Positions 1-8,313 of a stretch of 64,000 nt of DNA are shown in pieces. The stretch comes from Actinomyces timonensis DSM 23838 (GTDB taxonomy: Bacteria; Actinomycetota; Actinomycetes; Actinomycetales; Actinomycetaceae), in assembly GCF_000295095.1 (NCBI RefSeq), contig NZ_JH806632.1, forward strand, positions 1,009,925 through 1,073,924. Reading direction: 5' to 3'. The notes beneath the pieces were generated by a model. It was not told the origin of the DNA. It did no database searches and saw only the letters and a list, made by a program, of their open reading frames with translations. The position numbers and the translations under genes were made by a program. How positions within the stretch are numbered: position 1 is the stretch's first letter; each line of letters opens with the position of its first letter.

Positions 1-77
1 GCCTGAGACCCTCCTGAGACAAGACCGTCCTACCAAAGGATGACGCCCCTTGACCCTTGGGGTGATGCCGTTGTCCC

Positions 78-101
78 ATGGCTCCACAACAATGGAGCCA
101 T
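78..101. promoter_or_regulatory. Operator-like dyad upstream of the small peptide gene
   Basis: Perfect 9-bp arms ATGGCTCCA (78-86) and TGGAGCCAT (93-101) are separated by six bases, 31 bases before the GTG of the peptide gene. A possible -10 hexamer CATAAC (99-104) overlaps the right arm and a TTGACC lies further upstream at 50-55. The dyad could be a repressor site over the promoter or a hairpin in the 5' leader; the sequence alone does not decide. Confidence 0.4.
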
Positions 102-132
102 AACAGAGCTCCCTGACCCCTAGGAGATCATC

Positions 133-327
133 GTGACCCGTCGTCGCACCCTGGCAGGCGCCCTCCTCGCCGCCTCCCTCCTCACCGCTGTCGCCCCGGC
201 CGCCTCGGCCGCTGAGGCGAGCCCCCAGGCTCCCCAGGCCGCCTCCCAGTTCGATCAGTCCGGCAACGCGGTCGCCCCGAACTACTGGTACATCCGCTGT
301 GCCTACTTCTGGGGCTTCCTCTGTTGA
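133..327 (+). CDS. Small secreted peptide precursor (64 aa) with a C-terminal Cys loop
   Basis: The gene has a GTG start with AGGAG at 122-126, six bases upstream. Residues 1-27 form a classical signal peptide: MTRRR, a hydrophobic Ala/Leu core, and a likely cleavage after ASA. The mature part is about 37 residues: a Pro/Ala/Gln-rich half, then an aromatic tail ending NYWYIRCAYFWGFLC. Two cysteines lie seven residues apart and the second is the last residue, so a C-terminal disulfide ring is possible. The gene stands alone, with an operator-like dyad before it and a strong terminator straight after it, which suggests a short abundant transcript. I do not recognise the family. A pheromone, a bacteriocin-like peptide or a small surface-active peptide are possible (inference only). 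Coding status rests on the start context, the signal peptide and the terminator placement. Confidence 0.7.
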   Translation: MTRRRTLAGALLAASLLTAVAPAASAAEASPQAPQAASQFDQSGNAVAPNYWYIRCAYFWGFLC

Positions 328-362
328 GGTAGCACCCCATATTCGTTCACCTTCCTGTGCGG

Positions 363-404
363 AGCGTGGGCCCGTCTCTTTCGAGACGGGCCCACGCTGT
401 TTCT
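363..404 (+). terminator. Strong intrinsic terminator after the small peptide gene
   Basis: A perfect 16-bp stem (363-378 with 383-398), with loop TTTC, is followed by TGTTTCT. It starts 36 bases after the peptide stop codon. The T-rich tail is on the plus strand only, so it acts mainly on the peptide transcript. Confidence 0.85.
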
Positions 405-507
405 CGGGGCTCCTCACCTACCAGCGCCCCTCACCCGCCGCCGGGCGGCAGGACCCCACACCCCTCAAGGCAACCTGAAGGGGCCACACGGCCCCGCACC
501 CCCGCCC

Positions 508-3351
508 TTAGAGCTCGACGAGGACTGCCACCGTGCGCCCAGGAACGCGCAGCTCACCCGTGGCCGGATCGAACACGGTCCCCTTGACGACGTCGTCCGC
601 GCCCTGGGCCTGGATGGGGCCAAGATGGAATCGGCGCCCCGTCATCGCCTCTGGGCGCACCACCGCCTCGCCAGCTCTCGCGTTGATGACCACGGCGAGG
701 CCGTCGAGGGTCGGGTCGAGATCACCGGGCCCAGCGCCGTCGTCGATCACCATGACGATGACACCCGGATCACCGGTGAAGGGGAAGGAGACCCGCTCCC
801 GGATGAGCTCGGCGCTGCCCAGGGCGAGCAGCGGGGTGGAGCGCCGCAGCCGCAGGAAGTCGAGGCATTGGGCCCGGGTCGCCGCGATGCGCTCGGCGGT
901 GGGCCGCAGCTCGGGGCGGGTGAGCAGCCCGGCCTGTATGAGCCAGCGATCGAAGTTGCGCTCGGCCGGGGGAAGGCCGTGACCCCAGCCGTTGTCCGCG
1001 CAGGACCAGTCGAGGGCGTTGAAGTGGTCACCGGAGTTGTAGGAATCGCGGTCGAGGGACTTCGAGCGCAGCATCTCCGCACCAGCGCCCCAGAACGACG
1101 GCGACTGCCCGAGCGCCACCACGCCCAGGCACAGCGCCGCCATGCGGGCCCGGGCCTCCATCGGCTCGTCCGGGCGCAGCTTGTAGGCGAGGATGTCGAA
1201 GAGGGTCTCGTCGTCATGGGCATCCACATAGTTGATGGACTCCGCCGGCGCCGAGCCGAAGGCAGCGGGGTCCGTGCCGTAACGCAGCTCGTCGCCCCGC
1301 ACCCAGCGGCCGCAGCCGGAGTGCAGCACGACGTCGCGCAGGTTGCCCGCAAGGGCGATGCGGATGAGGTCGCCGCGCCAGATGAGATCCGCTTCCCGGC
1401 CATGCGTGGGACGGGCGTCGAAGGGCGAGGGCGGTTGCGCCAGGCCGGTCGCCAGCCCCTGGCTCTCCCTCGGGTCGGCGTCCACGACGCTTCCGCCGCG
1501 CAGCGCGTCGCGCAGGCGGTCGTTGAAGCAGCCGATGCCGCTCCCGGCCAGTTGGCCCTGGGTGGCCTGGACGAAGAGGCGGTTGTCCTCCACCTCGCCG
1601 AAGTTCCAGCCCTCCCCGTAGAGGAAGGGCTCGTGGCCGATCGCCTCGGCCGCCTCCGCGCGCAGGGCGTCGCGCACGGCGCGCATGGTGGCCGCGGAAT
1701 GGTGGCCCATGAGGTCGAATCGGAAGCCGTCGGCCCGGTAGTCGCGCGCCCAGCGCACGCACATGTCGATCATGAGGCGCTCGGCCATGGCCCGCTCGGT
1801 GGCGATGTTGTTCGCGCAGGTGGAGGCCTCGATGGCACCCGTGGAGTCGAGGCGGTGGTAGTAGCAGGGGACGATGCGGTCGAGCACGGAGCGCGGGTCC
1901 TGCCCGCTGGCCGCGGTGTGGTTGTAGACCTGATCGAGCACCACCTGAAGGCCCATGGCGTGCAGGGCGCCGATCATCTCGCGCATCTCGATGATCCGGG
2001 CACCGCCGTCCTGATGTCCGTCACGCGCGTAGGAGCCCTCGGGGACGCCCCAGTGGAAGGGGCCGTAGCCCCAGTTGTAGGCGTCGTCGTCGGCGACGGC
2101 GGCGATCGCGGCCTGGGGACGGCGCGAGGCCGGGTGGGCGTCGGCGGGAATGTCGGGGATGGCCTGAGCGGATCGGTCCTCGGGGATGGAGGCGATGTCG
2201 AAGGTCGGCAGGAGGTGGAGGGTGTCGATGCCGGCATCGGCGAGTTCGCGCAGGCTACGGGTCCCGGCAGTGTCCGCGCCGAAGGCCGCGTAGGTGCCGC
2301 GCAGCTCGGGCGGGCAGGTGGGGTCGGCGGCGGAGAAGTCGCGCACGTGGAGCTCGTAGATGGCGCGGGCGGCGTCGCCCCCGAGCTCGCTGCCCGCGGC
2401 GGGGGCGGCTTGGCCAGCCCATGTGGAGGGGGCGAGGGCGGGGTCGGTGAGGTCCACGGCGACGCTGCGCCGCGAGTCCATCGTCAGGGCAGTGGAGTAG
2501 GGGTCGGTGACGAGGTTGGTCTCGATGCGCCCGGTCTCGGGGACATAGACCCGCACCTCCCACAGGTACTGGTCCCCCGTGCTGATGCGGGGGCTCGCGG
2601 GCACCTCCCAGCGGCCGTCCGCGCGGCGCTGGGCGGGGGTGCGCAGGGGCTCGCCGTCGACGAGGGGGACGGAGCCGGTGCGGTCTCCCGTGGACCAGCT
2701 CAGGAGCGCGACCTCGACGGCGGTGGGGGCCCAGAGGGCGAAGGCCGGCCCGTCGTCGTGAGCACCGGTGCCGCCCCACGTGGGGCCGAGCGGCGCCGAG
2801 CCATCGCGGCTGGCGGCGCCGCCGTAGAGGAGGTCGAGGAGCGGCCAGATCTGGACGCCGGTGCAGGCGGTGATCCAGTGCCCGACGGCGTCGGTATCAA
2901 CGGTGCGCTGGACGATCGTGAGCTGGCCGGTGAGGGCGGCCGCGACGGAGTCGTCGGGCAGGCGGCGCCCGGCGATGGGGTCCCGCGTGCTCAGCGCCAG
3001 GTAGCCGGCGAGCGGCGGGTGCGTGCTGAGCGCCTCGGGCAGGACGTCGTCGAGGATGCCCGCGACGATGAGGGGGACGACGAGGGCGCCGTCGCCGAGG
3101 CTGAGCAGGCCCTCCGCGACCGCGGTACCGCCGCGCGGGCTGACGATGAGGTCGAAGGAGACTGGCGGGCGGGCGGTCGAGCCGAGGTCGGAGGGGAGCA
3201 CGCCAGCGGGCAGGAGGCTCGCGGGCCAGGCGAGCGTGGTGGCGTCGAGCCAATAGGCGCGGGACTCGCGCGCCCCGGGGACCTCGTGCTTGACCGGTGC
3301 CTCATGGTGGGCACTGGGCGCGGTGCGCCGACGCCCCCTCGCGTCCTTCAT
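508..3351 (-). CDS. Pullulanase-type alpha-1,6-glucosidase, cytoplasmic paralogue (947 aa)
   Basis: A GH13 debranching enzyme that hydrolyses alpha-1,6 branches of glycogen, pullulan or limit dextrins. An N-terminal pullulanase domain (SRAYWLDATTLAWP) and a CBM48-like part precede the barrel. Visible GH13 motifs are region I VLDQVYNHT, region [12 protein letters not shown] (nucleophile Asp), region [13 protein letters not shown] (acid/base Glu) and region IV YVDAHDDETL. The start chosen is ATG at 3351, with GGGAGG eight bases upstream. The frame runs on to 3483, but that extension only translates a palindromic repeat. There is no signal peptide, so the protein should be cytoplasmic, unlike its close paralogue directly upstream at 3494-7561. 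It lacks that paralogue's N-terminal carbohydrate-binding modules and C-terminal repeats. A role in intracellular glycogen or maltodextrin turnover is inferred. Confidence 0.9.
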   Translation of the reverse strand: MKDARGRRRTAPSAHHEAPVKHEVPGARESRAYWLDATTLAWPASLLPAGVLPSDLGSTARPPVSFDLIVSPRGGTAVAEGLLSLGDGALVVPLIVAGILDDVLPEALSTHPPLAGYLALSTRDPIAGRRLPDDSVAAALTGQLTIVQRTVDTDAVGHWITACTGVQIWPLLDLLYGGAASRDGSAPLGPTWGGTGAHDDGPAFALWAPTAVEVALLSWSTGDRTGSVPLVDGEPLRTPAQRRADGRWEVPASPRISTGDQYLWEVRVYVPETGRIETNLVTDPYSTALTMDSRRSVAVDLTDPALAPSTWAGQAAPAAGSELGGDAARAIYELHVRDFSAADPTCPPELRGTYAAFGADTAGTRSLRELADAGIDTLHLLPTFDIASIPEDRSAQAIPDIPADAHPASRRPQAAIAAVADDDAYNWGYGPFHWGVPEGSYARDGHQDGGARIIEMREMIGALHAMGLQVVLDQVYNHTAASGQDPRSVLDRIVPCYYHRLDSTGAIEASTCANNIATERAMAERLMIDMCVRWARDYRADGFRFDLMGHHSAATMRAVRDALRAEAAEAIGHEPFLYGEGWNFGEVEDNRLFVQATQGQLAGSGIGCFNDRLRDALRGGSVVDADPRESQGLATGLAQPPSPFDARPTHGREADLIWRGDLIRIALAGNLRDVVLHSGCGRWVRGDELRYGTDPAAFGSAPAESINYVDAHDDETLFDILAYKLRPDEPMEARARMAALCLGVVALGQSPSFWGAGAEMLRSKSLDRDSYNSGDHFNALDWSCADNGWGHGLPPAERNFDRWLIQAGLLTRPELRPTAERIAATRAQCLDFLRLRRSTPLLALGSAELIRERVSFPFTGDPGVIVMVIDDGAGPGDLDPTLDGLAVVINARAGEAVVRPEAMTGRRFHLGPIQAQGADDVVKGTVFDPATGELRVPGRTVAVLVEL

Positions 3352-3393
3352 GGGCTCACCCTCCCATGCCCAGCCCCCGCGATCCACCCCCTT

Positions 3394-3478
3394 CGCCGAG
3401 ACCGGGCGAACAGCACGGCGAGATTCCGATCTGTGGAAAACCGCCCGGTTTCGCGGTGCTGTTCGCCCGGTCTCGGCG
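3394..3478. repeat. Dispersed GAGACCGG palindrome, copy A1
   Basis: Perfect 23-bp inverted arms (3394-3416 and 3456-3478) flank a 39-base centre between the two pullulanase genes. The reverse complement of this copy matches the element at 42982-43107: the first 38 bases are identical, TCCACAG is shared, and so is the terminal CTCGCCGTGCTG block. It is therefore a dispersed repeat and not only a local hairpin. It could act as a terminator or an mRNA-stability element between the tandem genes. Confidence 0.8.
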
Positions 3479-3493
3479 ATCAAGGGGTGGGGG

Positions 3494-6400
3494 TTAGGGG
3501 GTCAGGCGGCCGGTGGCGGGGTCGAGGTAGTACCAGGAGGCTCCCTCCTTGAGCCATCCGGTGCGCATCGCCCCCGTGCGGCCGTCCAGGTAGTACCAGG
3601 CTCCGTTGATCCACTGCCAGCCGGCGGCCATGGCCCCGTCGGGGGCCAGGTAGTACCAGTGGCCGCCGGTGGCGATCCACCCGGTGATCATGTGGCCCCA
3701 GGCGGGCTCGAGGAAGTACCAGTGCCCGCCCACGGCGGTCCAGCCGGTGGCCATGGCGCCGTCGGGGCGCAGGTAGTACCACAGGGTCCCCACCCTCACC
3801 CATCCGGTGGCCATGGCCCCGGTGGCCGGGTCGAGGTAGTACCAGGACCCGGCGTCCTTGAGCCAGCCGGTGACCGCCTGGCCCGTGGCCGGGTCGACAT
3901 ACGTCCAGGCGCTGCCGGTCCACACCCACCCCGACGCCGACGGATCAGGCGCCGGGCTTGGGCTGGGAGCGGGTGTCGGGTCGGGGCTCGGCGCGGGGCT
4001 CGGATCCGGCGTCGGGCTCGGCTGCGGCGTCGCCCCCTGCTTCTCGGTGAGCACCGCGACGGTGCGCGCGGGCACGGTCACCGTGCCGGTGGCGGCGTCG
4101 AAGGTGGTGCCCTTGACGACCTCGTCAGTGCCAGCGGCCTGCACGTCCGACAGCGCGAAGCCCCGCCCGGCCAGCCCCGGGACCACCTGGGTGATCGGCT
4201 CATCCGAGGCGTTGAAGACGGTGAGGACGCCCGCGAGCGCGGGGTCGGAGTCGACGCCGCCCGCAGAGCCGTCCGCGGGGTCGTTCACGAGCATGGTGAT
4301 GACACCGGGGGCCTGCTCGGGCCCGGAGCCGGGGAAGCTCAGCTTGGCCTTGATGAGCCCGGCGTCGCCGAGGCTGAACAGGGGCGTGGAGGAGCGCAGT
4401 CGCAGCAGGTCCATGGACTGGGCCTGCGCGGCGGAGATATCCGCGGCCGACGGCTTGAGGGTGGGGTCCTGGAGCAGCGGCGTCATGATCGGCCACTTCT
4501 CACCGTTCTTGGACTTCACCGGCAGTCCCTTGCCGAAGCCGTTGTCCTGTCCGGACCAGTCGATGGCGTTGAAGTGGTCACCGGAGTTGTAGGAGTCGCG
4601 GTCGAGGGACTTCGAGCGCAGGCCATCGGTTCCGGCCGCCCAGAACGACGGCGACTGCCCGAGCGCGACGGTGGCCAGGCTGACAGTGTTCATGCGGACG
4701 CGGTCTGCCATGGGGAGGTCGGTTCGGAGCTTGAAGACGCCGAGGTCGTAGAGGGTCTCATTGTCGTGGGCGTCGACGTAGTTGACCGATTCCTCGGGTG
4801 AGGAGGCGTATCCGGCCTTGGCCCCGTTGTAGTCGAGCTCGGCGCCGGTGCGCACGGTCCCGTCGGAGGCAGTGAAGGAGTAGTCGGAGAGGTTGCCGGC
4901 CAGGCCGATGCGCACGAGGTCGGTGCGGTGGGCGAGGTCGGCCTTCTGATCGGCCTCAGGGCGCGGGTCGAGCCCGTTGGGGTCGGTGACGGCGCCGGTC
5001 CCGAATCCCTGGTAGGTGCGGTGGTCGTCGTCGAAGGGGCCACCGCCGTGGACGGCGTCGCGCAGGCGGTCGTTGAAGGTGCCGATGCCGGTGCCGCCGA
5101 GCTGACCCTGGGTGGCCTGCTGGAACAGGGCGTTGTTGGCGACCTCGCCGAAGTTCCAGCCCTCGCCGTAGAGGTAGATGGCCGAGCCGTCGACGCCGTC
5201 CTTGTCCGGGGTGAGGGCGCGCAGCGCGTCGCGCAGGCGCACCATCGTGTCCTTGGAGTGGTGACCCATGAGGTCGAAGCGGAAGCCGTCGACGTGGTAG
5301 TCACGGGCCCAGGTGACCACGGAGTCGATCATGAGGCGCTCCATCATGGCGTTCTCACTGGCCGTGTTGGAGCAGCAGGTGGAGTTCTCCACCACGCCGT
5401 CGGCCTTGAGCCGCTGGTAGTAGCCGGGCACGACGCGGTCGAGGACGGAGGTCGCGTCCTGCCCCGAGGCGGGGGTGTGGTTGAAGACCTGGTCGAGGAC
5501 CACCTGGTAGCCGGCGCCGTGGAGCGCGCCGACCATCTCGCGGTACTCCATGATGCGCGCCCCGCCGTTCTGGTTCTCAGCGGTGGCGTAGGAGCCCTCG
5601 GGGGCGGTGTAGTGGTAGGGGTCGTAGCCCCAGTTGAAGCCGTCGGTGTCCGCGGTGGAGGCGACGGCGGCCTGTTGCTCCTCGCTGGCGGGACCGGCGT
5701 CGGGAACGGGGGCGGTCACCTGCTTGGCGCGGTCCTCGGGGATGGTGGCGATGTCGAAGGTCGGCAGGAGGTGGATGGTGTTCATGCCGGCATCGGCGAG
5801 GGAGCGCAGGTGCTTCATGCCGTCGGAGTCGGACTGCGTGAAGGCGCGGTAGGTGCCGCGGTAGGACTCCGGCACGGTGGCGTCGTGAATGGAAAAGTCG
5901 CGAACGTGCAGCTCGTAGATGGTGTGGGCGGCGTCGTTGGCGAGGGTCGGGGCGGTGGCGCTGGACCACTGCTGGGGGGCGAGCGAGGGCGCGGAGGCAT
6001 CCACGGCGACGGACCGAGTGGAGTCGGTGGTCAGGGCCGTGGAGTAGGGGTCGGTGACGAGGTTGGTCTCGACCTTGCCTGTGGCGGGCACGTAGACCCG
6101 CACCTCCCACAGGTACTGGGAGCCCGCGGCGATGGCGCCGTCGGCGTTGTCCACGCTCCAGCGGCCGTCGGGCCCACGGGTGGCGGCGGTGCGCACGGCC
6201 TCGCCTCCCGCCTCAGGGGCGCTGCCGGTCTCCGACGCCGTGCCCCAGGTGAGCAGGGTGGCGCTCTTGGCGGTGGGGGCCCACAGGTGGAAGGAGGGGC
6301 GCGCCCCGTCCCAGACGACGCCGAGCGGGGCGGAGCCGTCGCGGGCGCTGGCGGGGAAGAGGGCGTCGAGGGCGGGGGCGAGCTGGATGCCGGTGAAGGC

Positions 6401-7561
6401 GGTGGCGCCGGTTCCGTCCGCCCCCTGCTGGACGACGCCGACCTGCCCGGTCAGGGCCTCCTCCACCTGCGCTCGGGTGAGGGCGGGGGCGCCGTCGGCG
6501 CCGGTGAGGCTGGCGGCGATGTAGCCCCGGAGGTTCGGGTGGGCCATGAGGACGGAGGCGGGCAGGTCCCCGGTGATGCGCAGCGGTGTGAGGGTGCCGC
6601 CGGTGACGACTCCGTCGGTGACGGCGGCCCCGCCGTCGGGGGCGGTGACGAGGCTGAGCGAGATGGGAGCCCCGGGAACGGGCGAGCCCTGGGCATCGAC
6701 GACGGCGTCACGGCTCACCCCGGCGGGCAGGAGGCTGACGGGCCAGGCCAGGGTGGTCTCGTCGATCCAGTAGGCGCGGGATTCGCCGACGCCGGCGACG
6801 CCGGGGCTCGCGGTGGTGATGCCCAGGCGGTGGTCGGCGAGGGTGTAGGTGAAGTGGACCTGCTCGCCGGCCTTGGTGGTGAAGCTGTAGTTCTCCCCAC
6901 CGGCGGCGCCGTCGACGCCGTAGTTCTCATCCCAGGCCAGGCCGTGGGCGACCTTCACCTGGTGCGTTCCAGGCGGCAGCGAGGAGGTGGAGTAGGACCA
7001 GGTTCCGTCGCCGTTGGGGTGCATGAGAGTGGCGAGGCAGGCGGGGGCCCAGTTGCCGCCCTGGTCGCCCTGGGTGCAGCCGAGCGCGGACTGGAAGTCG
7101 CCCGGCAGGGTGATGGTGGGGCCGTCGGCGGTGCTCCAGGCGCGGTGGGTGGCGGGGTCGTAGTAGAAGGTGATGGGCCCGCCAGCGGTGGTGTACTCGA
7201 TGTCGCCGCCGCCGGGGGCGCCGTCCTTGCCGTAGTTGGTGTCCCAGGTGCCGCCGACGGCGACCTTGTACTGGTAGGTCCCGGCCGGCAGGGTGAAGGT
7301 ACCCGTGTGGATGCCGGACTCGGGGTCCTTGGTGAGGGTGGCGGCAGCGCAGTCGGGGCTCCAGTCGGCGGCGCAGCCCATGGCCGTGTTGTGGGTGCCG
7401 GGCAGGGAGATGGCCTCGGCGTCGGGGGCCGCGGAGGCGGGCGGGGGCACGGTGAGCCCGGTGACCCCGAGGAGCGCGAGCGCCAGGCTGAGGGTGGCGA
7501 GCAGGCCTGTCAGGAGCGCCCGGGAGGTGGGCCGCGATTGTGGAGTGGAGGGATGGGGCAT
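3494..7561 (-). CDS. Secreted modular pullulanase with C-terminal wall-binding repeats (1355 aa)
   Basis: Extracellular GH13 debranching enzyme. The start is ATG at 7561, with GGAG six bases upstream; a TTG four codons earlier has no ribosome site. Residues 1-45 are a signal peptide ending ASA. Two tandem X25-like starch-binding modules follow (about 46-255, beginning with similar LPG(T/D)-containing strands and [10 protein letters not shown] / [10 protein letters not shown]). Then come a pullulanase N-terminal domain ([14 protein letters not shown]), a CBM48-like module and the GH13 barrel with [29 protein letters not shown] and [11 protein letters not shown] Pro/Ser/Ala linker leads into about seven repeats of roughly 20 residues with TGW...[12 protein letters not shown] cores, like choline- or glucan-binding repeats. 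The repeats probably hold the enzyme on the cell surface or on glucan. Degradation of dietary starch or glycogen outside the cell is the likely role. Confidence 0.92.
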   Translation of the reverse strand: MPHPSTPQSRPTSRALLTGLLATLSLALALLGVTGLTVPPPASAAPDAEAISLPGTHNTAMGCAADWSPDCAAATLTKDPESGIHTGTFTLPAGTYQYKVAVGGTWDTNYGKDGAPGGGDIEYTTAGGPITFYYDPATHRAWSTADGPTITLPGDFQSALGCTQGDQGGNWAPACLATLMHPNGDGTWSYSTSSLPPGTHQVKVAHGLAWDENYGVDGAAGGENYSFTTKAGEQVHFTYTLADHRLGITTASPGVAGVGESRAYWIDETTLAWPVSLLPAGVSRDAVVDAQGSPVPGAPISLSLVTAPDGGAAVTDGVVTGGTLTPLRITGDLPASVLMAHPNLRGYIAASLTGADGAPALTRAQVEEALTGQVGVVQQGADGTGATAFTGIQLAPALDALFPASARDGSAPLGVVWDGARPSFHLWAPTAKSATLLTWGTASETGSAPEAGGEAVRTAATRGPDGRWSVDNADGAIAAGSQYLWEVRVYVPATGKVETNLVTDPYSTALTTDSTRSVAVDASAPSLAPQQWSSATAPTLANDAAHTIYELHVRDFSIHDATVPESYRGTYRAFTQSDSDGMKHLRSLADAGMNTIHLLPTFDIATIPEDRAKQVTAPVPDAGPASEEQQAAVASTADTDGFNWGYDPYHYTAPEGSYATAENQNGGARIMEYREMVGALHGAGYQVVLDQVFNHTPASGQDATSVLDRVVPGYYQRLKADGVVENSTCCSNTASENAMMERLMIDSVVTWARDYHVDGFRFDLMGHHSKDTMVRLRDALRALTPDKDGVDGSAIYLYGEGWNFGEVANNALFQQATQGQLGGTGIGTFNDRLRDAVHGGGPFDDDHRTYQGFGTGAVTDPNGLDPRPEADQKADLAHRTDLVRIGLAGNLSDYSFTASDGTVRTGAELDYNGAKAGYASSPEESVNYVDAHDNETLYDLGVFKLRTDLPMADRVRMNTVSLATVALGQSPSFWAAGTDGLRSKSLDRDSYNSGDHFNAIDWSGQDNGFGKGLPVKSKNGEKWPIMTPLLQDPTLKPSAADISAAQAQSMDLLRLRSSTPLFSLGDAGLIKAKLSFPGSGPEQAPGVITMLVNDPADGSAGGVDSDPALAGVLTVFNASDEPITQVVPGLAGRGFALSDVQAAGTDEVVKGTTFDAATGTVTVPARTVAVLTEKQGATPQPSPTPDPSPAPSPDPTPAPSPSPAPDPSASGWVWTGSAWTYVDPATGQAVTGWLKDAGSWYYLDPATGAMATGWVRVGTLWYYLRPDGAMATGWTAVGGHWYFLEPAWGHMITGWIATGGHWYYLAPDGAMAAGWQWINGAWYYLDGRTGAMRTGWLKEGASWYYLDPATGRLTP

Positions 7562-7630
7562 GGTCGTCTCCAAGGAACGTCGTTGTTCTTACCGGTCAGG
7601 GCGCCAGGGACAAGGTAAGTGTGCGCCCGC

Positions 7631-7647
7631 CTGCAAGATACTGCAAG
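7631..7647 (-). promoter_or_regulatory. Twin CTTGCAG half-sites upstream of the secreted pullulanase
   Basis: On the minus strand CTTGCAG occurs twice exactly 10 bp apart (plus-strand CTGCAAG at 7631-7637 and 7641-7647), about 70-85 bases before the pullulanase start. This resembles the CTTGCAG-type half-sites reported, as I recall, for LacI-family maltose regulators (MalR) in streptomycetes. A maltose- or glucose-responsive operator is inferred. Confidence 0.45.
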
Positions 7648-7678
7648 CCGTTTCATGGAGGTGGTCCCGCGCGCCTCG

Positions 7679-7716
7679 CCCGCCGAGACCGGTCGACATC
7701 AGGATCGAGACCGGTC
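7679..7716. repeat. Short GAGACCGG repeat, copy B1
   Basis: Two direct copies of CGAGACCGGTC lie in the gap between rloB and the pullulanase gene. The unit matches the reverse complement of 51980-52018 almost base for base, and its first half matches the outer arm of the long copies at 3394 and 42982. Confidence 0.6.
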
Positions 7717-7721
7717 CGGCC

Positions 7722-8312
7722 TCAGAGGAGTCCGAGGCTGTGCATGAGGTGCGGCATCGTCGTCGACGGGCAGGGGCCCTGGGTGTCGATCGGCGGCTCG
7801 GGGACGCCCGCGAGGCGGCAGCGCCAGGCGGCGTCCGCGACGGCATCCCACGGGAAGTCCTCGGGGAGGTGCTTCTCCTTATCCTGGGGCACATGCGCAA
7901 TCTGCGCGTAATGACGCTGGGCGTCACGTTGGTCCTGGTAGTTGCGCACCTGCTCGTAATGGGCAGTGAGCCACACCTCGAAGCAGGGGACGGAGACGAC
8001 GCCGTGGACTGGGTGTTTCTTCCTGCTCAGTCTTTCGCAGGCCCGCAAGAAGTCGGATCGATCCGTGCCGTCGTGGTCGACGATGATCCAGATCTCGTCG
8101 AAGTCAGTGAGGTTCGAGCGATCCCCCGAGAGTTCCTTGATAAGGGTGCGAGGATCTCCGTTGATGAAGCGGACGGTGAGGGCGATTGACCGCCCAACCT
8201 CCCGTTTGAGGCGCTCCACGTACGCCTTCTCGGTCCGCCAACCGTTCGTGACCACGAGGATCGCCCGGCGCTGCTCGCGGGGCATTCGCCTCTGGGGACG
8301 CCGTCGGCCCAT
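7722..8312 (-). CDS. RloB-like Toprim-fold protein of an AbiL-type defence pair (196 aa)
   Basis: ATG at 8312 follows the stop codon of the upstream ATPase gene (8314-8316) by one base, with GGAGG just before it, so translation is probably coupled. The length of 196 aa fits the RloB family. Visible family features are the N-terminal strand ILVVTNGWRTEKAYV (usual form: ILVV.EG..TE..Y), the acidic strand IWIIVDHDGTDR and the PCFEVWLTAHYE segment (family PCFE.W...H). RloB is thought to be a Toprim-like putative nuclease. AbiLii of lactococcal AbiL belongs to this family and, like this gene, sits next to an AAA ATPase. The Glu of the first motif is replaced by Asn-Gly here, which may alter metal binding. 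Abortive-infection activity is inferred from family and context. Confidence 0.8.
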   Translation of the reverse strand: MGRRRPQRRMPREQRRAILVVTNGWRTEKAYVERLKREVGRSIALTVRFINGDPRTLIKELSGDRSNLTDFDEIWIIVDHDGTDRSDFLRACERLSRKKHPVHGVVSVPCFEVWLTAHYEQVRNYQDQRDAQRHYAQIAHVPQDKEKHLPEDFPWDAVADAAWRCRLAGVPEPPIDTQGPCPSTTMPHLMHSLGLL

Positions 8313-8313
8313 C

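Noticed and set aside
625-3552. Very long open frame (975 codons) on the plus strand opposite the first pullulanase gene
   Set aside because: Its product is Gly/Val/Arg-rich with no motif, and the minus strand carries all GH13 motifs. Long antisense frames are expected at this GC content.
7561-7573. TTG start four codons before the chosen start of the secreted pullulanase
   Set aside because: The TTG overlaps the GGAG that serves the ATG at 7561 and has no ribosome site of its own.
4928-7618. Plus-strand frame of 896 codons opposite the secreted pullulanase
   Set aside because: Same shadow effect; no protein family feature.
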